Shown one piece after another: positions 11,842 through 23,171 of a stretch of DNA of 64,000 nt. The stretch comes from Vigna angularis (lineage: Eukaryota > Streptophyta > Magnoliopsida > Fabales > Fabaceae): positions 16,736,501-16,800,500 of the forward strand of contig NC_068973.1 of assembly GCF_016808095.1 (NCBI RefSeq), written 5' to 3'. The position numbers and the translations under genes are program-made. Each line of letters starts with the position of its first letter. Position 1 is the first letter of the stretch. The notes below the pieces were generated by a model. That model was not told the DNA's origin. It ran no database searches and worked only from the letters and a program-made list of their open reading frames with translations.

Positions 11842-12377
11842 CTTCACAAATGTGTCATTTATTTTTTCTTACCCTATATATGCTATCAAAGTGTGCATTA
11901 GAAAAGAAAAAGGAAGTCAAAGAAAAGAAGGTGAGTAGAGAAAAGAGTGTGCATTAAAAAATATCAATGATAGAAATAAAATTAAAAACAATTTTAATAA
12001 GTTGCCTTAGGACCATAATTTAGTAAAACATACGCAATTAAAATATGATTTTAGATATTAATTTGACAATAAATCAAGAACCAGCAGGTTATTAAATTAT
12101 AATATTAGAGACTCATTTAATTTTTTTATACATTTAAGAATTATAGATTAAATATACTGTAAGCTAATATTTAGAGTCCCTTTTGCTCATGCACTTCCTT
12201 ATCAAAATTAATTGTAAGCTAATATTTAGAGTCCCTTTTGCTACATTCAATATATTTATCTCCAACCTCCATCATCCTTCTGTATGAATATGAATATCAA
12301 GAATCACAGTATAGAGAGAGTAACAATTCACTCAATATTCACAAACGTATGGTGGCCTTTAACTGGTTTTATTTTTC
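11842..12377. other. Non-coding CACTA interior right of the LTR insertion
   Basis: AT-rich and without a supported gene. It contains a 30 bp duplication (tgtaagctaatatttagagt...) at 12158-12187 and 12213-12242, period 55. The part next to 12378 may be the captured 3' flank of the TBL fragment. Confidence 0.5.
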
Positions 12378-12935
12378 TCACCCCTTCACAATCATCTCCA
12401 TTATTATATCATTCCAAGTGTCTATTGGCCCAGGTAAGCACCAATGTAAACAATCATTCTGAACTTTAGCCTTTTTGTCCTTTGCAAATAGTTGAAATTG
12501 CCTGTATGGACCAGGATGTCCATCAGGTCTCAATTGTGATAGTACAGAGAAATCCACAAGCTTAAAATTAACACCATTTTTTGAAGCTTCAGAAGCTGCT
12601 TTTCCAACCTCATCTAACTCTATGTCACGGAGCATCTGGTTCAAATATTTCCTTTCCATCTCACCTTCTTTAATTGGTGTTGTTCTATTGCAAGTTCCCC
12701 CACTGAACCACTCCCCATTTTCAAAATGATCAGCTGTGAATGTCCTGAAAAAGACCATCCCTTTGTGATTTGAAGAAACTACGAAGTTCATCACAAATTT
12801 TAAGGCTTTGCGGTATGCGAAGTTAAATCCTAGCTCTGTCAGGTTCCTCTTAGGACAGGAGTGGCAACCCAATATGGTGTCATTCTCATAGTAGATTGCA
12901 GATTTCCCACCTTCTCTATAGTGCATTGTTTTTTG
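12378..12935 (-). pseudogene. TBL (PMR5/DUF231) O-acetyltransferase C-terminal fragment
   Basis: A reverse-strand open frame gives the C-terminal half of a trichome birefringence-like protein. These Golgi enzymes O-acetylate cell-wall polysaccharides such as xylan. Visible are YYEND.ILGC.SC, AYRKALKFVMNFV, FFRTFTADHFENGEW, GG.CNRT.P, and the family's catalytic DxxH motif within DCLHWCLPGPIDTWND, close to a natural C-terminus. The N-terminal half with the GDS nucleophile motif, the membrane anchor and the upstream exons are missing; homology fades at about 12935. Length is about 185 residues against roughly 400 or more for the family. It is antisense to, and between, the two CACTA genes, so gene capture by the transposon is the natural reading. 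It cannot encode an active enzyme on its own. Confidence 0.85.
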
Positions 12936-13079
12936 TAAGAACAATGAAGATGTTTTTTGTTTGTTTTTGGAGTATAATATTGTTTTTGGTTTACTTGTTA
13001 CACATTTTTATCTCTGATCGTGCTATTTCTAAATTTTCTTTTCTTCTATTGTATAAAAATATATATTATGTTCAAGAAT

Positions 13080-14929
13080 ATGGCATCAGGTCCTTCTGGC
13101 CCTCCTATTCCACCTTCAGGAAATTCTGATAAGGGGAAGGGGAAGAAATCTTATGTAGTGAAGTTGATGACACGTTTCAATAATGAAATTGGTTCAACCA
13201 GTCAACCAACTACACCTACCTCTACCTCCATTGGTAGATCTGTTCCACCTCCATTAGTTGTTCCTGCCTTCAATCCCACTCCACATCAAGTTCCTACATC
13301 TACACCTACCTCTATTGGTACATCTCTTCCACCTCCAATACAAGTGCCTGGCTTGACACCCACTCCATACCAAGTGCCTCCCCATCGAATGGCTTCACTC
13401 TCTCCCAATGTTGGTTCTAACCCATCAACTCCCAAAAATATTGCACCATCACCTGGTATAGAGGATGCAGATCCACATTCTAGTTCAGTCGTCAATTACG
13501 TGGAAGAATGTTCCAATAGTTGTCCAATGATTACACCCGTTGGAGGAGGGTAAGAAAAAATTAACTCAATTAATGTATAGACAATTCATTGTTGTATTAT
13601 TGTAATGTTTGAGTTTAATTTTGTTTTAGGTTTTATCCTACAAAAACTGCATCGAAGGCAATCACAACCACCATCAAGGAATAGTTTGATGAGCCATGGA
13701 TAACATGGGGCTCAATCCCTAAGTCAACCAGAGATGTCTTCTTCGAACGTTTTAAGGTAAACACTTTTCATTCTCAATCCTGTTACAAAGTCAATAGTTG
13801 GTGTCCTGCATTTAATTTATACTTTGAACTTGTTTACTTATTCAAACCTATTATTTCTAATATAATAGAGAAGGGTTTCATGGAAGCCTGAAGATGACGA
13901 AAAGGTAAAAAAAAATTATCACACCAAGGCATCTCATAGACTCTCAGAGATGTATAAAAAAGCTAGAACTCTAGGAAAAAGACCTGATTGGTTGGGGAAC
14001 GATACTTGGAATGCTCTTTTGGAAAAGTGGAACATGCCACTTTATAGACAAAAGTGTGAAACGGCAAAGAAGAATCGGACATCTGAAAAGGGTGGTTGTT
14101 TGCACACTGGAGGATCTATAAGCGTGCATGAGCATGCTATTCGTTTGGTATATAACTCGTAGATTTTTTTTCTTATATTTGTAATCATAAACTTTACAAA
14201 TATTTATTAACAACTCTTTTGTTTGCAGTCACAAGAGCCTGGTCGGTCTGTGCATGTTGATGAAATATTTCAGCAGACACATATTCGTCAATCAACAGGG
14301 GAATTTGTGGACGAAAGGTCTAGGCGGACCCATGTAAGTTTGTACTACTAACTCTATCACATTATAAATTTTTGGTTTTTAAACCTCATGTGTAATGATA
14401 ATATTTATTCATTTAACAGGAACAATTTGTAGCAAAATTTTCTCAAATAAGATCTGAGACTGCATCTGTTGGTGTCTCAACATCTTCTCCTCTAGATCCT
14501 GCGGAGGAGGAAAGATTGAGAAACCGATGTTGGTTAGAGGCTGCTGGTGGAAAATACAAGGGACGCGTATACGACATTGGAAATGTCACTTCCCAAGATG
14601 ATTGTGTTGATAGTTACATCCAACAGACACAGGCATCTTCTACTGCTCAACCACAAAATTCAGAAGAAATTGTTAACCTGAAATCGCAGTTACAACAATA
14701 TGGTCAGCAGCTTCAAAATTTTGAAGGCTTTATTGGCGTCCTCCTGCCATTCCTTCCGCCTTCAGCAGCCGCAGCTGCACAAGAATTTTTAAACCTTCAA
14801 AATCCTCAAGTTCAAAATGAAGTACCCAATAATGTCCAACCAGAACAGCAACCTCCAGAACAGCAACCACCACACCAGCAACCACCAGATGAACAACCAC
14901 AAGATGGAAATGATTACATGCATTATTAG
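13080..14929 (+). pseudogene. CACTA second gene (Ptta/En-Spm plant transposase family), one nonsense codon
   Basis: TnpA-like protein, thought in this superfamily to bind subterminal repeats. Five exons with clean GT/AG borders and matching phases: 13080-13549, 13630-13756, 13869-14147, 14229-14333, 14420-14929 (497 codons including the stop). Exon 1 is Pro/Ser/Thr-rich low complexity. Exons 2-4 hold the conserved block (TIKE.FDEPW.TW, FFERFK, RRVSWKPEDD, WNMPLYRQKCETAKKNR, GGSISVHEHA, VDEIFQQTHIRQSTGEFVDERSRRTH). Exon 5 has a short coiled coil (LKSQLQQYGQQLQNFEGF) and a Gln/Pro-rich tail. A TAG at 13682-13684 in exon 2 stands where I would expect CAG (Gln) and is the only break. The start is the ATG at 13080; an upstream in-frame ATG at 13020 lies in AT-rich leader. 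Confidence 0.88.
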
Positions 14930-15979
14930 GCATTTTATAGAACTTATTTCCATTACTGTTGAACTTATTTAGAAGAGATAAGAGTTAGTTAAGTTTCCTT
15001 GGAGCTTTAGATCATTTAACTGAACTAGAGGCAATGGTTTATCGATGTTGGTGGGCCTTACGGGAAGTTATTTATCCTTAAGAGAACTCCCTAGGTAATA
15101 GAGAGTCTGGTACAGAATCTAACTAAGACTTAATAATTAACTTGACTAGTCCAAAGTACTTGGAATTAGTAAATTTATCTACGAGATTAATGTGGTTGAA
15201 TTATATGGCAAGTGTTACATCTGTTTATGGTCTATTGATATGTTTGGCAGCAGTATAACCCTGATAAGCAAGTGTTCTACCTTTTAGCCAAGGAACTGAA
15301 GGTTTGTTCCGTGAAAGGGTGTGAGAGTGATATTTGTGATGGTTAATAGGTGCTGTGATCATGTCTTGAGTGTGACTCAGAAAGAGAATTGTTTAATAGA
15401 GGGCATTAGGCAGGGCTGATAATGAACCAGACTCATGGTTGATGGATAATTGTAATAATGAATGCAAGCCCATGATTTGATTCAAAGGAAACACATACCA
15501 GATTATGTTAACCTGTTGATGAATGGTTTCAGTATGGTTTAGTTTTTCTCTGGAATCTATAACCTGATGTAGACTTGTAAGCTTAGTGGTGACACTGAAT
15601 TAATAGATAGAATGAAATTTTAAGAAGTAAGAATTTATCTTAAAATGATGAAAGCGACATTCTATAATATTGTGTTGTTTCGGGTTGACAAAAATAAATT
15701 ACAAAACGATTGAATGTACCTTGGTGGAATAGTCTGGGATGGGGATAGCAGTTAAGTTACTCGGAGACCAAAACGTCTAGGTATATGACAATAGCCAAGA
15801 AGCAAAGTTAGGCAAGGTATTAATTATGAAACTGGTTTAGGAAGGGAGATCTTTTGTGCGGATACCAAGTACACTAGGGCGATAATCAAAGAGTTTAAAT
15901 GATTGATTTGTTCCAGATAGTAACTTTAGGCCAACAAATCCTTCACAAGGTTTTTCCTTGCGTTGACTTAGGGTAGTAA
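14930..15979. other. Non-coding stretch inside the CACTA element
   Basis: No gene, repeat or RNA recognised. Stop codons are dense in all frames. Confidence 0.5.
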
Positions 15980-16632
15980 AGGGACATCGAAGAAAGTGTT
16001 ATTGCAGCAGATATTGTCAGTGATTATATTGAGGAGGATATTTCCGAGGAGCATTATGAAGTACATAAAGAACAAGTTCGGCGAGATATTGCAACAGTTA
16101 CTGAAGTTGAAAATGTTTTGCATGCTCCAGAATCAGAGCAGCTGGTTGAAGCAAGAAGCTTAGATATTGCTACAATTACTGGATTTGAAAATGTTTTGGA
16201 TGCTCCAGAGGAAGTACTCAATATGGTAGAATCAGAGCAGCTGGCTGAAGATGGAAACTTGGAAGAAAACCTGGCACAAGAAGTTGAGACTAAATTAAAT
16301 GTTGAAAATCAACAAAGTTTGAATTCGGAGGTTGCTGAAATTAGTAATGAAGCTTATGACTCAGTTACAAGGTCAGGCATAAGAATACGAGGTCAGCAAG
16401 CAAAGTTTGGATTCTGTAGGGTAAAAGCAAAATCAAAAGCTCCATGAAGCAACCTCTAGAGTTGCATAAGGTCTCCTTTCCATCTAATAACCAACAGATT
16501 TCGCCAGAGAAGTCACGTGGGCCCATAGAAATGGACGTGATTGAAGATTCTTCAGAAACGAGCAGCTTTCAGCAAAGCTCGTTCTACAGTGAAAATGTAG
16601 CAAACATGTATGACCAGAGTAATATAGGTTGA
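15980..16632 (+). pseudogene. Unrecognised acidic open frame, possible captured exon
   Basis: A frame open from a stop at 15977 to a TGA at 16445-16447 encodes a Glu/Val/Ala-rich peptide with an internal duplication: DIATVTEVENVLHAPESEQL, then about 26 residues later DIATITGFENVLDAPE...ESEQL. It ends in a basic SGIRIRGQQAKFGFCRVKAK stretch. A second frame (16444-16632) overlaps by 4 bases and is Ser/Gln-rich; the two may be one protein split by a frameshift. An AG acceptor at 15980-15981 would fit an exon start. I know no family for it. Its place at the right end of a CACTA element, where captured gene pieces are often found, suggests a host exon, but a transposon-specific function is equally possible. 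Confidence 0.4.
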
Positions 16633-17285
16633 ATCATTTATCACCTCTACAGAGCTAATAATTATTGTCCTTCAGAACAACAATACAACATCTAGCTATG
16701 GTTTATCATTATGTTTCTATTTTATTGAAACTATCGTTCAAATAGTTATTTTTGAATGCTGAAATTTGACTCCAAAATCCAAATTCCTTTGACTGAACAT
16801 GATCTGCAACACTCATTAAATTCTCCTTGTCATTTTAAAAAGAACTTTATCATGTGGAGTTATGGTTGACATTTCCCAGCATCACTTCAACTAATTATTA
16901 TGCTCAAAACAGGGCCCTTAACCTTCAAATCTAATTAACGAAGTCAAAACTGAAACATATATCAAATTATTGTTGGCCGAACAATGGCCACCTCAATAAA
17001 ATATTTGCCTGTATTTATTTTCACACAACACAATCTTTTTAGTGAGAGGGAGAGATCATATACAATTCATATAATCAACAAAAAAATTGGAAAGGAAAAA
17101 ATTAGGGTCAAGAAAACAAAAGTGCGAAATTGTCCTTTACAAAATAGAAGGAACGGGATTATGGGTCCTATAATTCAGATAGAAGGAACTAAAATCTGTC
17201 AATGTCGCAGTCCAAAGCGCCACTGTTGAAAACGGGAGTGCAATGAAGAAGCGAGCAAAGACGTACACGTCAAATTGACGGAGAA
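16633..17285. other. Non-coding CACTA interior
   Basis: AT-rich, nothing recognised; short open frames only. Confidence 0.5.
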
Positions 17286-17430
17286 CCGCTGAAGGAGCCC
17301 TAACGCACTGATGAAACGAAGGAGAAGGAGCCCTAACGCACTGATGAACGGAGGAGAAGGGGCCCTAACGCATTGATGAAACGGAGGAGAAGAGCCCTAA
17401 CGCACTGATGAATGAGAGAAGCAGCGCGAA
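17286..17430. repeat. Tandem repeat of about 33-40 bp
   Basis: Four or more imperfect copies of a unit containing gagccctaacgcactgatga and acggaggagaag. A shorter relative (gaatgaaacggaggagaag) continues to about 17450. Next to the CACTA right end. Confidence 0.75.
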
Positions 17431-17499
17431 TGAAACGGAGGAGAAGCACTAAGCAGTGATGAGTCAAATTGCAGGAGTAGTCCTAGTAGCGGGAAGGAA

Positions 17500-17832
17500 A
17501 ATTTTTTAATCATAATAGATAACGCCAATCCTAAAAAGCGCTATCTATTTTGTCTCGATAGGTAATTTAATTTAAAAAACGTTATCTATTTGGGATTCAT
17601 AGATAGTCCTTTTTAAAGAAACGTCTATTAGTATATTTTAAATTATTAATTAAAAAAATAATATTAAATAGTTATAGATAACGCTTATTTAAAAAAGCGT
17701 TATCTGTTGTCACAATTATAGATAACGCCTTTTTAAATAAGCGTTATCTATTGTTCCACAAAGTAATAAATAGCGTTGTTTTAAAAAAGTGCTATCTATT
17801 AAGCGTTGTCTATGATCAATTTTGTAGTAGTG
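17500..17832. mobile_element. Right terminus of a CACTA element: subterminal repeats plus TIR
   Basis: Contains at least six copies, in both orientations, of a motif built on atagataacgc...gcgttatctat, often as hairpins with an AT spacer (for example around 17680-17705 and 17725-17755). This is the usual arrangement of subterminal transposase-binding repeats. It ends in ttttgtagtagtg (17820-17832), the complement of CACTACTACAAAA, a typical plant CACTA TIR. The next three bases (tcg) would be the target duplication. No matching left TIR is visible in the window, so I cannot prove that this end belongs to the same copy as the 2.3-14.9 kb genes, though strand and order fit. Confidence 0.85.
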
Positions 17833-19140
17833 TCGGTTCCAGTTGATTGAAGAAATGAACTTATGCATGTATCTAATTACATGTTCTCGTATTCGGTTAC
17901 ATTGGAGAGAAGAAGTGTAGTGAATGGTTGTATTTGGTTCCCTTTCACATTTCTCTCACATGTATTCGGGTATTCAGTTCCCCTCACATTGATTCGGTTC
18001 CACAAGCCTATAAAGATTTCGTTGATGGTTTCCTCCATGCAGTGATGTAATTGCAAGCTTAATAGCGCGTTGTCAACCGTGACTAAGGTCTAGGAGATGT
18101 AGAAGTCCATGAACGTGAACATGCAGCATCCTAGAGTGCATATACAGTGGGAGTTGAAGATGTGTCAAGCCTTCTGGGTGCAGAAAGTGTGGCAAGCCTT
18201 TTGTTGTGAGAGGGCGTTGGAGGACACACAAGAAAAATTGTGGTAAGCTTTGGTTCTGCATCTGCGGCTCTGATTTTAAGCACAAGAGGTCCTCAAAGAC
18301 CATGTTTGTGCCTTTGGTGATGGCTACGCTCCACAAAATATCGAGAGTTGTGATTAGATTGAGGAGGATGACTTGTTCGATGACGAAGATGAAGAGGACT
18401 TAGATTTAGAAGGTTATAATAATAAGAAGTGGTTTTTGATTTTAATTAATAATAACAACAACAGTAAAGTGTAAAGTGGATTCTCTAATATGGATTGAAA
18501 TTACCTTTTCTCATCCATTTTTTCTCTACTTTACCAAGTTTAACTACTGATTTATTTCTTACAATTATAAACAATATCATTCTAGGTCTGTATTCCAAAA
18601 TATTTTTCAATGTTAATGGTTAAAGCATTTAATAAAATGTAGAAAAACTAAGAAAAATGTCTTTTTAACTATATTAGTATTACACCAGTAGTTAAACTTC
18701 TAGAAAGTATCTAGCAAACAAAATATCATTGGAATCTTTTTAGAAGATAAAAAAAGAGACATAAGTTAAGCAACTACTTATTTATACAACTTTTTTAACC
18801 AGCCCTTTATATTATTAGTCTGATATGAATATTGTCTACTAATACTATTTAGTGGGTTGGACATTCTTCGATATATTTTTTAACTTGTTGTTTTTAGAAG
18901 CTACAAGATTATCAAATTTTACTCAATGATAAAATAAGATGATCTAACTTATCTAATTATGGAAGATGTGATATGGAATATTTTTTGATCACTTCTCAGT
19001 ATTAGACAAACCTCACAAGTCTAATATTAAGAAATGTATAGACATAAAATTTGTTAAAAATTGACGTGAGACAAGTCATTGGTGGTTATTTACTTTCTTA
19101 GATTTTCGTTGTAACTAAGATTTGGGTGAATGAATTAAAC
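17833..19140. other. Non-coding sequence between CACTA and Athila elements
   Basis: No gene supported. A patch at 17870-18010 repeats ttcggttcc/attcggttac-like words. An acidic-looking stretch near 18350-18410 has no usable start or homology that I recognise. Confidence 0.5.
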
Positions 19141-20493
19141 ACTCGTTAACTGTTGAAAATATTGTTATTTGTGATGTAATTTTGATACTAAATACACCAT
19201 TTTTCACTTAGAAACTTGCTTGAACTAATTGTGTGAATAAGAGATTTGAGGTTGAATTTGATGATTTTATAACAAATATCCCTTGTTTTGATAGGTAATG
19301 AGAGAATGCGAAAAGCAGAGATGAAGTGCTAAGGAATTAGAGCTCAGAAAGGCCTGGAAAACCACCTAAAGAGGAACCGCACAAAGCTTGGGCAACTTGT
19401 CTGAGGCTTGAGCCTCGAAAAATGGACGTCCACCGCCCGGGCGCCCTCCTAGGCTGCCCGAGCGGTGGCCCCCGAAGCCTGGGCGTCCAGTTGAAGGTTC
19501 AAACCCTACATGAGGATCGTCCACCATCCGGGTGCCCTAAATGAGGCACCCAAGCATCGTGCGTCGCAGATCCGGCCTAGTTTTTGCTCTATTTCGACTC
19601 TTTTGGACCGGCCCCTGTTTTTACTCTTTTCCAACTTTATTTAAAGGACCCTAGTGCTTTAGGTTTTTTTATCTCTGAGTGGAGCAACACAACAGAACAC
19701 TCTTCTACTCTCTCAAGGCGGATCTGGAGGCGCGAGCTTCCTCTTCTACTCTTAGGGTTTCACTATCTCATGCTTTTCCATTATTCATATAGTTTCTCCA
19801 TGTCTATGGGGAACTAAACTCTATTTGTTGTTGGAGAATGATGTATCCTTGTGAACTCTCATGTATTTGAATTGATTCTTAATCTATATGCTTTTTCATT
19901 AATTATTAGGGAATTCATCTGTTTCAATGTTTGCTCTATTTAACTCATTTAGTAGCATGATTTATGAATTGCATGAGTGTCGGGAGGTTCCTTACAATTC
20001 AGGTTCTTGTTGAATTCTCCCAAGGGTAATATTTCTCAAGGATGAGGGTATGAGTACTTGGTCGTCTTAAGCTCTTGATCTTCAGACTTAATTTTCTAGG
20101 AACATTAGGAATTGCACGAATTAGGAATTAAGGCAGACTTATTGCGCCGAGGGATCGGATTCTAAGTAATTTAGTGAGTGACGTTAATATTAATGTAAAA
20201 AGAAGAATTCTTATATACATGAGAGTAAACTTGGTGAAATCAAACCCTAACAACATAATCATCTCATTTTATAAACAACCTTTGTTCATCTCTATGTTAC
20301 TCTACTATTGATCAATTTGCATTCATATTTAATTTTATGTCTTTGCATTTGAAAGCAACAATCTCATTTTATTTAAGTCTTAATTAATTGAGTTATCTAA
20401 CAACTGTTTAGTGCCGAGAGTCTTCAGGGATACAATACTTGGTCTTACCATTTTATATTATTTGTGCGATTTGGTACACTTGCCAATCCATCA
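19141..20493 (+). repeat. Left LTR of the Athila-type element
   Basis: Matches 25641-26661 along its first kilobase (for example ggagcaacacaacag and ggcggatctggaggcg are in both). It ends ...ccatca just before the PBS. The start is placed by alignment and may be off by a few bases. It holds GC-rich cgcccgggcgccct-type blocks at 19430-19560. Confidence 0.8.
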
Positions 20494-20502
20494 ATAAGTT
20501 TT

Positions 20503-20520
20503 TGGCGCCGTTGTCGGGGA
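20503..20520 (+). other. Primer-binding site of the Athila-type element
   Basis: tggcgccgttgtcgggga, nine bases after the LTR end. It is one base off the usual TGGCGCCGTTGCCGGGGA, the site generally attributed to tRNA-Asp in Athila/Tat elements. Confidence 0.85.
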
Positions 20521-20685
20521 CTCACGGTTTAAACTATTCTATTTGTGTGATTCTTAATTAATTTTGGCTTTATTCTATTTTACTTTATTTTATTTTATTT
20601 GATTTTAGTCTATGTTATTTTATTTTCGTATCTTTTATTTTTATTTTTGTACTAACAATATTTTCTAGGGTTTGGTTTTTATTTT

Positions 20686-22083
20686 ATGCACGATACAGTT
20701 AAAACAAGGAGCAACATAAGTGTTGAACCTCTTCTTGAAGGACTTGAGACTAGTAAGAGGCCAAGAAGAAGCAGATTATCTAGAGTACCTTCTCTAGAAA
20801 GAATTTCACAAGCCTTGCAATCAGGTCAAGAAAGCATGGACAACAATGATGGCAGACGTACTTTGGCAGATTATGCAACTATGGTTGGCCCTCATCATTT
20901 TAATAGCATTGCAAAGCCGAGGGTCAATGCCGCGAATATAGTGGTGAAGCCTGCGTTGATCCATCTTGTGAAGAGCAACGAGTTCAATGGGTTGTCTAAT
21001 GAAAGTCCACATGAGCATCTGACCACCTTTAATGAGATCTGCAACACTGTGAAGCTTAATGGACTACCTGATGATGCTATTAGATTGAGCTTGTTTCCTT
21101 TCTCACTGGGAGGCAATGCTAAATTGTGGCTAAATTATTTCCCTGAAATCAGTTTCACTGAATGGGAAGATGTCGTTACAAAGTTCTTGAACAAATACTT
21201 CCCACAATCGAAGATCAACAAAGGGAAGCAAGAAATCTCTTCTTTCAGACAAGGCATGGAGGAGACATTAGGGCAAGCATGGGATAGATACAAAGGCTTG
21301 CTGAGAAAGACACCCACTCATGGTTTTGATGAAGCAACGGTAGTTATTCTTTTCCTTGGAGGTCTTGGCTCATAGACCAAATTGATGTTGGATGCCTCAG
21401 CTGGAGGCAATATTAGGTGCAAGACTTTAGAGGAAGCCGGTGAATTAATTGGAAACATGGCTACCAATGACAATGAGATACACAATGAAAGAGGAACTTC
21501 ATCGCAACCTAAGGAAGTGTTACAATTACAGTCTTATGATGCCTTGCTTGCTCAAAATAAGATTATCACTCAACAGTTAGAGGTGTTGACAAAGAAACTT
21601 TCTCAGCCACAAAAGGAATGCCAGAATGTTTTACAGGTTCACCAGCAACTCTGTGAACTATGTGGTGTGACCATATTAATGGTCAATGTGCTGTGCCTGA
21701 GAATCAATGCTGAGCAGCCAATCCAGGTGAAGAAGACTAGTGTCAGGACTTCAAGTGGAGGTACACCAGAGACCAATACAAAAGCTGCTAAACCAGGTAA
21801 AAAAGGTAAAAAGTGTTTTTTGTCACATGTTAAGGAAGAAGAAAAGGACAACAAAGGATCAGGTGTTCACCTAGATTCACTGGAGGAACATGAAGGACTA
21901 AGACCAGGGATACCAGTGAGATTCAACAAAAAGCTTTGGGTTGTGAAAGAACTTAGAGCTGATGGACTGATAGAGATTGAATCTCCAATTTCAAGGAGAA
22001 CTAAAAAGGTGAACAGGAAGCTGCTGAAGATCAATTGGTGTGGAGAAGGAAAATATGACACCAAGATCAAAGATGTGACATGA
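20686..22083 (+). pseudogene. Athila gag joined to an integrase C-terminal remnant
   Basis: One reading frame of 466 codons with a single TAG (21373-21375). Residues 1-230 are a retrotransposon gag capsid domain (GNAKLWLNYFPEISFTEWEDV, FLNKYFP, EISSFRQG..ETL..AWDRYKGLL), and after the stop comes the usual LDASAGG continuation. The CCHC knuckle (CELCG...) begins near 21648, but its second half is out of frame because of a small indel. From about 21890 the frame encodes a GIPVRF.KKLWVVKE...GLIEIESP...KVNRKLLKINW segment, which resembles the C-terminal tail of integrase. Protease, RT and RNase H, which should lie between, are deleted. Gag would normally package the element RNA. Confidence 0.8.
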
Positions 22084-22084
22084 G

Positions 22085-22285
22085 CTTTGGGCCAAGCTAG
22101 TGATGTTAAAGAAGCGCTTGTTGGGAGGCAACCCAATGTTTTACAAACTTTTATTTGTTTAATGTTTGTTTGAGTTTGCAATTTTTTTTTGTTTGCTCTG
22201 GGTCAAGCTAGTGACGTTAAAGAAGCGCTTGTTGGGTGGCAACCTAGTGTTTTACAAACTTTTATTGCGTTAGTTTTTGTTTGTG
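22085..22285 (+). repeat. Duplicated Athila hallmark segment, two copies of about 85 bp
   Basis: Copies at about 22085-22170 and 22196-22285 share ctagtga(t/c)gttaaagaagc, gcttgttggg(a/t)ggcaacc and ttttacaaacttttatt. This motif normally occurs just after the Athila pol gene. Confidence 0.8.
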
Positions 22286-23171
22286 TGTGATTTCAATATG
22301 CTTAGTCTGAATGTTTGAGGGGTGAAGAGAGATGAATTGATTGAATTAAGAGTTCTTGTGAGGATTAGGGAAAAGAAACTGAAAAATTCTAAGTTGAATA
22401 TGAGAACTCAAGGCCAGGACCACCCAAAACAAGCTAAAAAGCAAAGAGGAAAAGTGTCGTCCGCCGCTTGAGCGCCCTCTAAGGGGCGCCCGAGTGGCGC
22501 GACTGCAGACTTGGTTTTTAAGTTGGGGCTTGAGCATGATTTCGGCCCACTTCATTCTTTTTACACACTAGGGTTCGCCCAAGCCCCCTCTCTTAGATTC
22601 TCCTCACTCTAGCCTCCCTAAACACCTCTCCCAAGTCCTCTCTTCATTTCCCCCCTTCACTTTTCCACCAAAAAACCCTATTTCTCACTTGATTTGCAGT
22701 TTCCAACCATCAAAGTTTGGGGTTTTTGATTGTGTGGCTGCTAAGGGAAAGATTAGTGTACTTAATTTGAGCTTCAATCTATGTTTTCTTGTCTCCAATC
22801 AAGTAAGTTCTTGTTAGGTTATGAATTGAGCACTTTAAAGTTTAATTTATGTAAGGTTTGGATGAGAAAGTTTCATTTTTGATGCCCTATACTGTGTATG
22901 CTTGATTTCTCACTATTTGGACTGATTAATTGTGCCAATTTTGATCTAAATTGGGTGGAAACTGATTTGGAAAAGGATTGAAACAACAAGGTCACGCGAC
23001 AGTGGCAGATTTTGAATTTTTGTTGTGTTCAGTTTTTGGCTATTTGGTTTTGTACAGCTGGTGTTGAGGGTTCTCTGTTATACCCTCTTTCTGAATAATG
23101 AGAGTTTGTGATTTTTTGGGAACTAATGCTTGATGATTTCTGGGTTCGTCTGTGAATTTTTCTGTCCAGGA
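22286..23171 (+). other. Athila pol-env spacer
   Basis: No gene. A ccgcttgagcgccctctaag GC-rich block lies near 22463. A consensus-like acceptor (ctgtccag) lies at 23162-23169, just before the env-like ATG. Confidence 0.5.

Noticed and set aside
13020..13079. Upstream in-frame ATG for the CACTA second gene
   Set aside because: The added 20 codons are AT-rich leader (Phe/Ile/Tyr) with a second ATG at 13080 directly before the typical start of the protein.
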